A model generated the notes under the pieces. The model worked only from the letters and a program-made list of their open reading frames with translations. It was not told the DNA's origin and did not search any database. A stretch of DNA of 64,000 nucleotides, from contig NZ_RQRS01000011.1 in assembly GCF_004335085.1 (NCBI RefSeq), positions 1 to 64,000 of the forward strand. The letters are read 5' to 3'. The position numbers were made by a program, and so were the translations under genes. This document shows, piece after piece, positions 43,855 to 53,571 of the stretch (its first letter is position 1; each line of letters begins with the position of its first letter). The stretch comes from Pedobacter nototheniae. GTDB taxonomy: Bacteria; Bacteroidota; Bacteroidia; Sphingobacteriales; Sphingobacteriaceae.

Positions 43855-43975
43855 GCCGCAAGCGTCTCGCTTGTGTCTGTATGCTAAAGCCTGGGTATAA
43901 TTATGGCTCATTAATTAAATATATTATAGCATGTTTACTACCTGAGTACCATAAGCGAGACGCTTGCGGTAGCGG
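43855..43975 (+). mobile_element. MITE-like element, copy 2
   Basis: The left end CCGCAAGCGTCTCGCTTGTG begins at 43856 and the right end, ending near 43975, is its inverted complement with few differences. The interior (GGGTATAATTATGGCTCATT...) matches copy 1 at 43415-43538. Both copies have the same orientation, 440 bases apart, with repeat copy C and the CGCAATGACG palindrome between them. Confidence 0.75.
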
Positions 43976-43995
43976 CGGATTACACCAACCATAAG

Positions 43996-44046
43996 TATAA
44001 ATTACTTAGCGTTTCTTTGCGAAAAACTTAGCGTACTTAGCGGTTA
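43996..44046. repeat. Short CTTAGCG repeats
   Basis: The word CTTAGCG or CTTTGCG occurs four times here in quick succession (about 44004-44044), ending in GGTTAAAC. Tracts of this kind are common intergenic debris in Bacteroidota. No function is inferred. Confidence 0.4.
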
Positions 44047-44081
44047 AACCTAAATCAAAACTCACAAAGCCTCAACCAACA

Positions 44082-45353
44082 CTAACCAAAAAATAAATAG
44101 CAAAGCCCAATTGCAGTACAAACACCAACTAAATCGGCAAGTAACATTGATCCAATTGCATACCTTGTGTTTTTAACACTTACTGAACCAAAGTATACGG
44201 CAATCACATAAAAGGTAGTATCAGATGCACCTTGAAATATTCCAGAAAGGCGACTGGCGAAAGAATCAGCACCATAAGTTTCCATAGTGCTTACCATCAT
44301 GCCGCGGGCGGCACCACCACTTAATGGTCTGATTAATGCAGTTGGTAAACCTTCAACAAACCTTGTATCAGCACCCAAATAAGCGAAAAACGTTTTTATC
44401 CCACTTATAACTACATCAAAAGTTCCACTGGTACGCAACATGCTAATGGCAACCAACATCCCCACCAGGTAAGGGATAATTTTTATTGCGGTATCAAAGC
44501 CATTTTTTGCACCCTCGATAAAGGCATCAAAAACATCAATTTTTTTGTAAAGAGCTCCAATAATAATTAAAAGAAAAACCAATAAAATTAATCCATTACT
44601 CAATACACCCGAAAATGATTTTATGCCATCAGCATTAAGTGAAGTGATGTACAAAACCAAAGCAGCAATAATTATAGATAAGCCCAAAATCCAACCGATT
44701 ACAACAGGCTGTAATAAGTTTATTTTCTGTTTAAAGGAAACAATAAGCATGGCGGCAATAGTGCCAACGAAGGTTACAATTAAGCAAGGAATAAAAATAT
44801 CAGTTGGGTTGCTTGCATTTTGCGATGCCCGAATGGCTATTACACTTACAGGTATAAGATTTAAGCCAGCAGCATGTAAACAAAGAAACATAATTTGCGA
44901 ATTGGAAGCCGTGTCCTTATTCGGATTTAGCTCCTGCAAACTCTCCATAGCTTTTAAACCAAAAGGAGTTGCGGCATTATCCAAACCCAGTAAATTGGCA
45001 GAGAAATTCATAATCATGTGCCCCATAGAAGGGTGACCTTTAGGAATTTCGGGAAAAAGCTTAGAGAAAAATGGACCAACAATACGTGATAATAAACGAA
45101 TACCGCCAGCTTTTTCTGCAATGCTCATCAGGCCCATAAATAAAGCCAAAATACCAACCAACTTAAAACATAACTCTACAGATACCCAGCAGGTTTGTAT
45201 AATGCCATCTAATTTTAAAGGATTAGCTGCATCATCCGCCTTACCAATTACCATCCAGTTAAAAAGATCAGTTTGCCCAAAGAAAAAACACTTAATACTG
45301 GCTACTACAATAGCAACAATAATAAATGCAGACCAAATTCTACTTAATGCCAT
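44082..45353 (-). CDS. Nucleoside-recognition domain membrane protein (SpmA/SpmB-like fusion)
   Basis: A 423-residue integral membrane protein with about ten hydrophobic segments. Two Gate/nucleoside-recognition domains are joined in one chain. The N-terminal half matches SpmA (SANLLGLDNAATPFGLKAMESLQ) and the C-terminal half SpmB (LPTALIRPLSGGAARGMMVSTMETYG and IFQGASDTTFYVIAVYFGSV). In spore formers the two are separate genes; Bacteroidota often carry the fused form without sporulating. Its transport or structural role is unknown. It stands alone. Confidence 0.88.
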   Translation of the reverse strand: MALSRIWSAFIIVAIVVASIKCFFFGQTDLFNWMVIGKADDAANPLKLDGIIQTCWVSVELCFKLVGILALFMGLMSIAEKAGGIRLLSRIVGPFFSKLFPEIPKGHPSMGHMIMNFSANLLGLDNAATPFGLKAMESLQELNPNKDTASNSQIMFLCLHAAGLNLIPVSVIAIRASQNASNPTDIFIPCLIVTFVGTIAAMLIVSFKQKINLLQPVVIGWILGLSIIIAALVLYITSLNADGIKSFSGVLSNGLILLVFLLIIIGALYKKIDVFDAFIEGAKNGFDTAIKIIPYLVGMLVAISMLRTSGTFDVVISGIKTFFAYLGADTRFVEGLPTALIRPLSGGAARGMMVSTMETYGADSFASRLSGIFQGASDTTFYVIAVYFGSVSVKNTRYAIGSMLLADLVGVCTAIGLCYLFFG

Positions 45354-45693
45354 TAGGATTGTTTAGTTATGTTGAGTTTGAACCCGCAAAATACCATTTT
45401 AAAATAAAAAATGAATGTTCGGTATTAAAATAAAAAGAGCATTTATACTTTGCCTTACTTTTTACAAAACAAAGCAATTATTTATTATCATAAATTGATA
45501 ATTGTGGGCACACCTTTCTTGTAATTCTTTAATCGTTATACCACTTATTTAAAACTGTTTTATTATTTTTTTTATAGAAAATTAGCAGTTTTTACTTTCT
45601 TTCTTTAGTTTATGTAATGTTTTTATTTCGTTAAACTACAGGTAGTTATTTTTTTGATATTATTTATTTAAAAATGTAAGTCAAAATTTTCTA
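45354..45693. other. Intergenic region without a gene
   Basis: A 340-base AT-rich divergent region between the SpmAB-like gene and the thiamine operon. It contains only runs of A and T and promoter-like words. No repeat or hairpin of note was found. Confidence 0.5.
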
Positions 45694-45701
45694 TATGTTT
45701 G
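45694..45701 (+). promoter_or_regulatory. -7 element of the thiamine operon
   Basis: TATGTTTG matches TAnnTTTG and lies 6 bases before the start of the TPP riboswitch P1 stem. A -33 TTTG is not clear. Confidence 0.5.
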
Positions 45702-45706
45702 TAATC

Positions 45707-45824
45707 AACTTTAGGGGTGCCATATAGGCTGAGATTATACCCTACGAACCTGATGCAGTTAGTACTGCCGAAGGGAAAAGTAGAACATACTTCTGTGTGC
45801 GTTTTTGCGCCCATTCCTAAAGTT
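45707..45824 (+). promoter_or_regulatory. TPP (thiamine pyrophosphate) riboswitch
   Basis: A THI-box. P1 pairs AACTTTAGG (45707-45715) with CCTAAAGTT (45816-45824). The conserved core is visible in order: GGGGTGC, GGCTGAGA (45727-45734), ATACCCT, GAACCTGATGCAGTTAGTAC and GCCGAAGGGAA. The variable P3a arm is AT/GT-rich (TTCTGTGTGCG). It lies 21 bases before thiS and should lower expression of the thi operon when thiamine pyrophosphate is abundant. No terminator hairpin follows it, so translational control is likely. Confidence 0.95.
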
Positions 45825-45845
45825 ATATTTTAATTTTTATACGGA

Positions 45846-46049
45846 ATGGAAATTACATTTAACAAGCAAAAACAGTCGGTTGAGGTTCAAACCTCAGTTC
45901 AAAGTTTACTTCAGGAAAAACTTGGCGATAAGCAAAATGGTATTGCTGTAGCCATTAACCAAAACATTGTACCCAAAAAGCAATGGGTTACACATGTGCT
46001 CCAACCAAACGATCAGGTTTTAGTGATTAAAGCCACTCAAGGCGGTTAA
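45846..46049 (+). CDS. ThiS sulfur-carrier protein
   Basis: A 67-residue ubiquitin-fold protein ending in VIKATQGG. The terminal Gly-Gly is adenylated by ThiF and converted to a thiocarboxylate that gives sulfur to ThiG. It is the first gene after the TPP riboswitch, the usual arrangement. The start at 45846 fits the fold boundary. Confidence 0.95.
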   Translation: MEITFNKQKQSVEVQTSVQSLLQEKLGDKQNGIAVAINQNIVPKKQWVTHVLQPNDQVLVIKATQGG

Positions 46050-46126
46050 ATTTTTCAATTAGCAAAATCTCAATACAGTTTGCATTGTGAATAAACCAAT
46101 TATTCAATAACTATTGAACCCATTAA

Positions 46127-47974
<1,848 letters not shown>

Positions 47975-48117
47975 AAATGGTTGATTAAAGTGTAATTGAG
48001 TTTTGAATGATTGGTTGAGAAAATAATAAGCTGATGCAATTAAAACTCAATCATTCTCTAATTCAAAACTCAATCATTTTGTCATTCAATCATTCTCCAA
48101 TTCATTCATTCAAAAGT
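47975..48117 (+). repeat. Inverted GAATGATTGAG repeats between thiC and the next gene
   Basis: The word TTGAGTTTTGAATGATTG (near 47997) meets its complement CAATCATT...CAAAACTCAA and further CAATCATTC words just before the next start. They can form imperfect hairpins in the mRNA. The same words form the 51213-51939 array. An upstream in-frame ATG at 48034 would translate these repeats. Confidence 0.6.
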
Positions 48118-48717
48118 ATGTTAATTGTGTTATCCAGTCCTGTTTCAATTGCCAATGAAGCCCAGTATATAAACAGCTTGTTTAATACCGGTTTAGAGGT
48201 TTTTCATCTGCGGAAACCCGAAAGTAAGGCGGTAGAGGTGGAGTATTTGCTTAAAAATATTGAAGAGAAATATCACCCACAAATTGCCATCCATCAACAT
48301 CATCATTTGGCTACGCACTTTGCTATTTCACGTTTGCATTATACAGAACTTTTAAGGAATGATACCAATGATAAAACACTAAACCAGTACGTAGAAAACG
48401 GTTTTATTCTGTCAACCTCAATTCATGATTTAAAAACGTACAAGGCTATAGGAAATCAGTTTAGTTACAGTTTTATAGGACCGCTGTTTAATTCAATTTC
48501 TAAAAAGGGCTACCATGCGAATGCTGATTTAGCATTTCAAAAGAATAAAGAAATTATAGGTAAAGCAAAATTGATAGCAATCGGTGGGATTGATGAAACT
48601 AATATAGCCACAATTAAGGGCTTAAATTATACCGGGGCGGCAATTCTTGGTGCCATTTGGAATAAACCTCCTCATGGTGTTTCTACATTTAAAAAAATAC
48701 AAGCATTATGGATTTAG
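48118..48717 (+). CDS. Second ThiE/TenI-like protein
   Basis: A 199-residue TIM-barrel protein of the ThiE/TenI family. The start at 48118 (MLIVLSSPVSIANEAQYINSLFN) is preferred; the in-frame ATG at 48034 lies in the repeat spacer and would add 28 residues of repeat-derived sequence. It keeps FHLRKP and the AIGGIDETN phosphate loop. The ThiE pyrophosphate-site motif is replaced by IHQHHHLATHFAI and FIGPLFNSISKKGY, so it is likely not an ordinary thiamine phosphate synthase. It overlaps thiE by 10 bases. Confidence 0.75.
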   Translation: MLIVLSSPVSIANEAQYINSLFNTGLEVFHLRKPESKAVEVEYLLKNIEEKYHPQIAIHQHHHLATHFAISRLHYTELLRNDTNDKTLNQYVENGFILSTSIHDLKTYKAIGNQFSYSFIGPLFNSISKKGYHANADLAFQKNKEIIGKAKLIAIGGIDETNIATIKGLNYTGAAILGAIWNKPPHGVSTFKKIQALWI

Positions 48718-49364
48718 GTCATTATCATAAACTACAATACATTTCACAAGGTGAAACTATAGATGCGCAAATCAGCAACATTACCGCTGCGCTTGATGCC
48801 GGATGTAAGTGGATTCAGGTAAGATTTAAAAACGCATCGGAAGCACAAATTTTAGATCTGGCACTTACAATAAAGCCACTTTGTACAAACAGTGAAGCCA
48901 TTTTAATTATTAACGATTATCCCGATGTGGCTAAAAAAATTGATGCAGATGGTGTGCATTTAGGTTTAGAAGATCTTGATGTTAAACAGGCAAGAGAAAT
49001 TCTTGGACCAAATAAAATAATTGGAGGTACCGCAAATACATTTAGTCATGTACAACAACGCATAGCCCAAGGTTGTAATTACATTGGTTTAGGCCCACTC
49101 CGCTTTACGCCAACCAAGGTTAAACTTAGTCCTATTTTAGGATTTGAAGGTTATAAAACCATTGTTAATGAACTCGAAAAAATCAATGCCAACATTCCTT
49201 TATATGCCATTGGCGGCTTAACGTTGGATGATATTTCCATACTAACCGAGATTGGGATTTATGGCGTTGCGGTTTCAGGAATCATCACTCAGCATACAAA
49301 CAAGCAACAATTAATTAAAGAATTTAATAAAGCTTTATATGAAAACGTTAACTATAGCAGATAA
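48708..49364 (+). CDS. ThiE, thiamine phosphate synthase
   Basis: A 218-residue TIM barrel. [52 protein letters not shown] and LYAIGGL are the canonical ThiE motifs, which joins the pyrimidine and thiazole halves into thiamine phosphate. It overlaps the preceding paralogue by 10 bases and thiG by 26, so it is translationally coupled. It is the catalytically normal member of the pair. Confidence 0.93.
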   Translation: MDLGHYHKLQYISQGETIDAQISNITAALDAGCKWIQVRFKNASEAQILDLALTIKPLCTNSEAILIINDYPDVAKKIDADGVHLGLEDLDVKQAREILGPNKIIGGTANTFSHVQQRIAQGCNYIGLGPLRFTPTKVKLSPILGFEGYKTIVNELEKINANIPLYAIGGLTLDDISILTEIGIYGVAVSGIITQHTNKQQLIKEFNKALYENVNYSR

Positions 49365-50115
49365 AACTTTCTCATCGAGATTATTTTTAGGAACAGGAAA
49401 GTTTGGCTCAGCTAAACAAATGGAAGAAGCTGTTTTAGCCTCAGGATCGCAATTGGTAACTGTTGCCCTTAAACGTATAGATTTGGAAACGGAAACTGAT
49501 GATTTACTTCAACATCTGCAAAGTCCTATAATAAATTTATTGCCAAACACATCAGGCGTTCGCAATGCGAAGGAAGCTGTTTTTGCTGCTCAACTGGCTC
49601 GGGAGGCTTTAGAAACCAATTGGGTTAAGTTAGAAATTCATCCCGACCCACGGTATTTAATGCCCGATCCGATTGAAACCCTTAAAGCCACCGAAGAATT
49701 GGCTAAGCTGGGTTTTGTGGTACTACCATATATCCATGCCGATCCTGTTTTGTGTAAACGATTGGAAGATGCGGGTACAGCCGCAGTAATGCCTTTAGGA
49801 TCGCCTATTGGGAGCAATAAAGGATTAAAAACCATCGATTTTCTTGAAATTATTATTGAGCAAAGCCGCGTTCCGGTTATTATTGATGCCGGTATAGGAG
49901 CACCTTCTGATGCTGCTTTAGCTATGGAACTAGGTGCAGATGCCGTTTTGGTAAATACCGCCATCGCCATTGCCGGAAATCCCATCCATATGGCAACAGC
50001 TTTTAAACTTGCAGTTGAAGCAGGCAGACTTGCTTACGAAAGCAAATTAGGAAAGAAAACGCAGTTTGGAATGGCTACAAGTCCTTTAACTCAATTTTTG
50101 GAAGATGAATTTTAA
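49339..50115 (+). CDS. ThiG, thiazole synthase
   Basis: A 258-residue TIM barrel that builds the thiazole phosphate from deoxyxylulose phosphate, dehydroglycine and ThiS thiocarboxylate. It carries [19 protein letters not shown] with the Schiff-base Lys, [29 protein letters not shown] and [29 protein letters not shown]. It overlaps thiE by 26 bases and thiH by 11. Confidence 0.97.
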   Translation: MKTLTIADKTFSSRLFLGTGKFGSAKQMEEAVLASGSQLVTVALKRIDLETETDDLLQHLQSPIINLLPNTSGVRNAKEAVFAAQLAREALETNWVKLEIHPDPRYLMPDPIETLKATEELAKLGFVVLPYIHADPVLCKRLEDAGTAAVMPLGSPIGSNKGLKTIDFLEIIIEQSRVPVIIDAGIGAPSDAALAMELGADAVLVNTAIAIAGNPIHMATAFKLAVEAGRLAYESKLGKKTQFGMATSPLTQFLEDEF

Positions 50116-51217
50116 ACAGTTATTTGATCAATTTAGTTGGGATGACGTAAAGGCATCTATACTAAATATAACCAGTAATGATGTTGAAACTGCTTTAGGC
50201 AAATCGAAAAGGAATCTGGAAGATTTTAAAGCTCTAATTTCGCCTGCGGCAAAGCCTTATTTGGAGCAAATGGCACAGCTAAGTCATCAAATTACCCAAA
50301 AGCGTTTCGGTAAAACCATACAAATGTTTGCGCCCATGTATTTAAGTAACGAGTGCAATAATATTTGTACTTATTGCGGTTTTAGTATGGAGCACGGTAT
50401 TAAGCGGAAAACTTTATCAGGAGCCGAAATTCTGCAGGAAATTAATGTGATTAAAAAGCTAGGCTTCGATCATGTTCTACTAGTAACTGGTGAAGCAAAC
50501 CATACGGTACATGTAGATTATTTTTTGGAAGCCTTAAAGGTTATCAAACCACATTTCTCCAATGTATCAATAGAAGTGCAACCTTTAGATCAGCCAGAGT
50601 ATGAAGTTTTACAGCAGGCAGGAGTAAATGCTGTAATGGTTTATCAGGAAACTTATCATAAAGAAAAGTATAAGGATTATCATCCCAAGGGGAAAAAATC
50701 TAACTTTTATTATCGGTTGGATACGCCAGATCGTATTGGTAAAGCAAATATGCATAAAATTGGTTTGGGCGTATTATTGGGGCTTGAAGATTGGCGTACT
50801 GATTCTTTCTTCTGCGCACTACATTTAGATTATTTACAAAAAACCTATTGGAAAACTAAATATTCTGTCGCCTTTCCACGTATCAGGCCCGCCGAAGGTG
50901 TTGATATTTCCAACTACTCAATTTACGATAAAGAACTGGTACAGCTTATTTGTGCTTACAGACTGCTGAATGAGGAGGTTGAAATTTCAATTTCTACCCG
51001 TGAGACTGAAACTTTCAGAAATAACTTAATTAAACTGGGTACCACAACCATGAGTGCGGGCTCTAAAACAAACCCCGGTGGCTATTGCGCTGATGAACAA
51101 TCGCTTGCTCAATTTGAAATTAGCGATGAAAGAAATCCTTATGAATTTGGAAAAGTAATTGCCGAAAAAGGTTATACCGCAGTTTGGAAGGATTGGGACA
51201 GGGTGTTTAATGAATGA
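50105..51217 (+). CDS. ThiH, 2-iminoacetate synthase
   Basis: A 370-residue radical SAM enzyme that splits tyrosine to give dehydroglycine. The cluster motif is [12 protein letters not shown] with Cys at about residues 84, 88 and 91 (CxxxCxxC). It also contains [19 protein letters not shown] and [10 protein letters not shown]. The stop TGA (51215-51217) is part of the first unit of the 32-bp array: the last bases of thiH are already repeat sequence, and the overlapping ATG (51214) begins a mini-frame. The usual ThiH length is kept. Confidence 0.95.
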   Translation: MNFKQLFDQFSWDDVKASILNITSNDVETALGKSKRNLEDFKALISPAAKPYLEQMAQLSHQITQKRFGKTIQMFAPMYLSNECNNICTYCGFSMEHGIKRKTLSGAEILQEINVIKKLGFDHVLLVTGEANHTVHVDYFLEALKVIKPHFSNVSIEVQPLDQPEYEVLQQAGVNAVMVYQETYHKEKYKDYHPKGKKSNFYYRLDTPDRIGKANMHKIGLGVLLGLEDWRTDSFFCALHLDYLQKTYWKTKYSVAFPRIRPAEGVDISNYSIYDKELVQLICAYRLLNEEVEISISTRETETFRNNLIKLGTTTMSAGSKTNPGGYCADEQSLAQFEISDERNPYEFGKVIAEKGYTAVWKDWDRVFNE

Positions 51218-51758
51218 TTGAATTTTTGAAGGATAGATTTAGAGAATGATTGAATTTTTGAAGGATTGAAGGAGAGAATGATTGAATTTTTGAAGGATTG
51301 AGGGAGAGAATGATTGAATTTTTGAAGGATTGAGGGAGAGAATGATTGAATTTTTGAAGGATTGAGGGAGAGAATGATTGAATTTTTGAAGGATTGAGGG
51401 AGAGAATGATTGAATTTTTGAAGGATTAATTGAGAGAATGATTGAATTTTTGAAGGATTGATTGAGAGAATGATTGAATTTTTGAAGGATTGAAGGAGAG
51501 AATGATTGAATTTTTGAAGGATTAAAGGAGAGAATGATTGAATTTTTGAAGGATTAAAGGAGAGAATGATTGAGTTTTTGAAGGATTGATTGAGAGAATG
51601 ATTGAATTTTTGAAGGATTGAAGGAGAGAATGATTGAATTTTTGAAGGATTGAAGGGAGAGAATGATTGAATTTTTGAAGGATTGAAGGGAGAGAATGAT
51701 TGAATTTTTGAAGGATTAAAGGAGAGAATGATTGAATTTTTGAAGGATTGAAGGAGAA
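51213..51758 (+). repeat. 32-bp tandem array (17 units) between thiH and thiF
   Basis: Seventeen units of 32 bases, two of them 33. Typical wording is AATGATTGAATTTTTGAAGG followed by ATTGAGGGAGAG. Changes are confined to the AGGGAG/ATTGAG third. Each unit holds a purine-rich, ribosome-binding-like AGGAGAG just before an ATG, then a short frame (MIEFLKD then stop). The frames shift from unit to unit because 32 is not a multiple of three. No spacers vary, so it is not CRISPR. Confidence 0.93.
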
Positions 51759-51939
51759 ATGATTACAATGATTGATTGAGTTTTGAATTATTAAATGATT
51801 GACAATTTACATTCTATTATTCACTCATTCAGTCAATCTATCATTCAGTCATTCTATTATTCACTCATTCAGTCATTCAGTCATTCTATTACTCACTCAT
51901 TCTATTATTCAATCCTTCTTTCATTCAAAATTATATGTT
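51759..51939 (+). repeat. TCATTC-rich leader of thiF
   Basis: After a switch near 51775 (GATTGATTGAGTTTTGAA), the strand becomes pyrimidine-rich: ATTCACTCATTC, TCAGTCATTCTATT and similar words recur about ten times up to the thiF start. They are complementary to the GAATGA words of the 32-bp array, so the mRNA could pair over long range. An upstream in-frame ATG would translate these repeats. Confidence 0.7.
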
Positions 51940-52653
51940 ATGGAAAAGTTTAATAAAGAAGAACTACAAAGGTATAGCCGTCATTTTATGCTGGAAGATT
52001 TATGTGTAAATGGTCAGTTTAAGTTTAAAGAAGCAAAAGTGCTGGTGGTAGGAGCAGGAGGATTAGGCTGCCCGATTATTCAATATTTGGCATCTACTGG
52101 TATCGGCACTTTGGGTATAATTGACTTTGATACCATTGAAATTCATAATTTACACCGGCAAATATTATATGGAACGGCAGATGTTGGAAGGGCAAAAGTA
52201 CAGGTTGCCGCAGAAAAAATTAAAGCATTTAATTTGCATGTAAACTGTGTACCGTACCAAACAAAACTAGATGAAAGCAACGCTGAACAAATTATTGAGC
52301 AGTTTGATTTGGTGATAGATGGATCTGATAATTTTGCTACACGATATTTGGTAAATGATGTTTGTATGGCCTTAAATAAGCCCCTGGTATATGGCAGCAT
52401 TCTAAATTATGAAGCACAATTGGCTGTATTTAATTATAAAAATGGAAAAAATTTAAGAGATATTTATCCTGAATCACCGCATATTGATGATTCTCCTTCT
52501 TGCAGTTTAAATGGTGTATTAGGTGTTGTACCAGGTTTATTAGGTTTATATATGGTTAATGCAGCTCTTCAGGTTATACTAGGAACGTATAAACAAAACG
52601 GGCTATTAGTAATCGATTTTAAAGAATTTGATATTCTAAAATTGAATTTTTGA
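51940..52653 (+). CDS. ThiF-type adenylyltransferase (HesA/MoeB/ThiF)
   Basis: A 237-residue protein of the ThiF/MoeB family. It shows YSRHFMLEDL, VLVVGAGGLGCPIIQYL (Rossmann loop), IDFDTIEIHNLHRQILY, DLVIDGSDNF and CSLNGVLGVVPGLLG. It lacks a C-terminal rhodanese domain and ends FDILKLNF. The start is ATG 51940; an in-frame ATG at 51799 would add 47 residues of TCATTC-repeat translation. It adenylates the ThiS C terminus. It is separated from thiH by 722 bases of repeats, unlike the tight coupling within thiE-thiG-thiH. Confidence 0.9.
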   Translation: MEKFNKEELQRYSRHFMLEDLCVNGQFKFKEAKVLVVGAGGLGCPIIQYLASTGIGTLGIIDFDTIEIHNLHRQILYGTADVGRAKVQVAAEKIKAFNLHVNCVPYQTKLDESNAEQIIEQFDLVIDGSDNFATRYLVNDVCMALNKPLVYGSILNYEAQLAVFNYKNGKNLRDIYPESPHIDDSPSCSLNGVLGVVPGLLGLYMVNAALQVILGTYKQNGLLVIDFKEFDILKLNF

Positions 52654-52689
52654 AGTGATCTTATCCTTTGTATTTAAACCCGATCTTAG

Positions 52690-52885
52690 TGAATGCCAGC
52701 GATTTTTTATCGTGGCAGCAACGGGAGCGGGGCTGGTGGTTGCGAAGTATTCCGTCCGGTCATTTCCAAATAACCTTTAAAACAATAATAAATTTTTGGA
52801 AAGCATGGTCTGTGGTTCTTATGGAAATTTGTCCCTGCTTTTCGCTGTATCCCGATAGAAAAAATCGCGGATGCCGCTGCAATCC
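52690..52885. repeat. Dispersed repeat with inverted ends, copy 2
   Basis: The left end (about 52690-52738, ATGCCAGCGATTTTTTATCG, AGCGGGGCTGG) and the right end (about 52838-52885, read on the minus strand CAGCGGCATCCGCGATTTTT) are imperfect inverted repeats about 45 bases long. The 119-310 region is a degraded homologue, and 43323-43383 is one end only. A frame reading through it (about 52668-52982) is repeat translation, not a gene. Confidence 0.55.
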
Positions 52886-53050
52886 GGTTTACTTTTGCGG
52901 TTGGTGCTATCATCAATCGCATATAATCACATCACAATACATTACGTACATCACATTTAGATGGTACGGTGATAACACCTAATTTTCCTTATCTGTGTGA
53001 ATCAACATTTATCTGTGGTTAGTTTTTAAAGCATTATAGCGGTACAAAGG

Positions 53051-53296
53051 GAGAATCCAGTCGTCGGGAGCTCATCCGAGGCTCTGCTGGAGAGAATCTA
53101 GTCGTCGGGAGCTCATCCGAGGCTCTGCTGGAGAGAATCCAGTCGTCGGGAGCTCATCCGAGGCTCTGCTGGAGAGAATCCAGTCGTCGGGAGCTTATCT
53201 GAGGCTCGGATGGAGAGAATCCGGTCGTCGGGAAGGTTTTGTAGGGGTACAAAGGGCGAATCCGGTCGTCGGGAAGGTGTTGTATGGATACAATTT
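53051..53296. repeat. 41-bp tandem array (6 units, two classes)
   Basis: Units start at 53051, 53092, 53133, 53174, 53215 and 53256. All begin GAGAATCC(A/G)GTCGTCGGGA or close to it. The first four continue GCTCATCCGAGGCTCTGCTG, and the last two continue AAGGTTTTGTAGGGGTACAA or a variant. GC content is higher than the surroundings. There are no unique spacers. The rest of 52654-53571 shows only debris such as ATCTGTGGTTA words (about 53012 and 53443). Confidence 0.85.
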
Positions 53297-53481
53297 TGGG
53301 AACTATTAATCGCCGACATGTTGAACCTGTCAAAACGCACCATTACACCATATAAGAAATATAAGAACATTGAAGACACTCGTCCTCCGTTAACTGGCAC
53401 TAAGAGTGGCGAAATATATGGTTAGCAACATTATATTAATGTTCATCTGTGGTTAATTTAGCCAGTAATCCAAAAACATAA

Positions 53482-53502
53482 AAGCCAGTATTATACTGGC
53501 TT
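53482..53502. terminator. Hairpin downstream of the S9 peptidase gene
   Basis: AAGCCAGTA (53482-53490) and TACTGGCTT (53494-53502) make a 9-bp stem with a 3-base loop, 70 bases after the minus-strand stop at 53572. It has only a weak T run, so termination is likely but not certain. Confidence 0.5.
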
Positions 53503-53571
53503 CTATGTTGAAATCATTTCTCATCCTTTCCAAATTGAAGGATAAATAAACAAGTTTTATATTAAATTCTA

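Noticed and set aside
51213..51758. CRISPR array in the thiamine operon
   Set aside because: The 32-bp units are continuous with only small internal changes; there are no spacers of regular length.
52668..52982. 104-residue protein
   Set aside because: It is a translation of the dispersed repeat with inverted ends; composition (many Trp, Cys, Arg) is unlike neighbouring genes.
53051..53296. CRISPR array
   Set aside because: The 41-bp units abut each other with no unique spacers, and no cas gene lies in the window.
53113..53425. Proteins on either strand across the 41-bp array
   Set aside because: The frames are products of the repeats and have no start signal or conserved domain.
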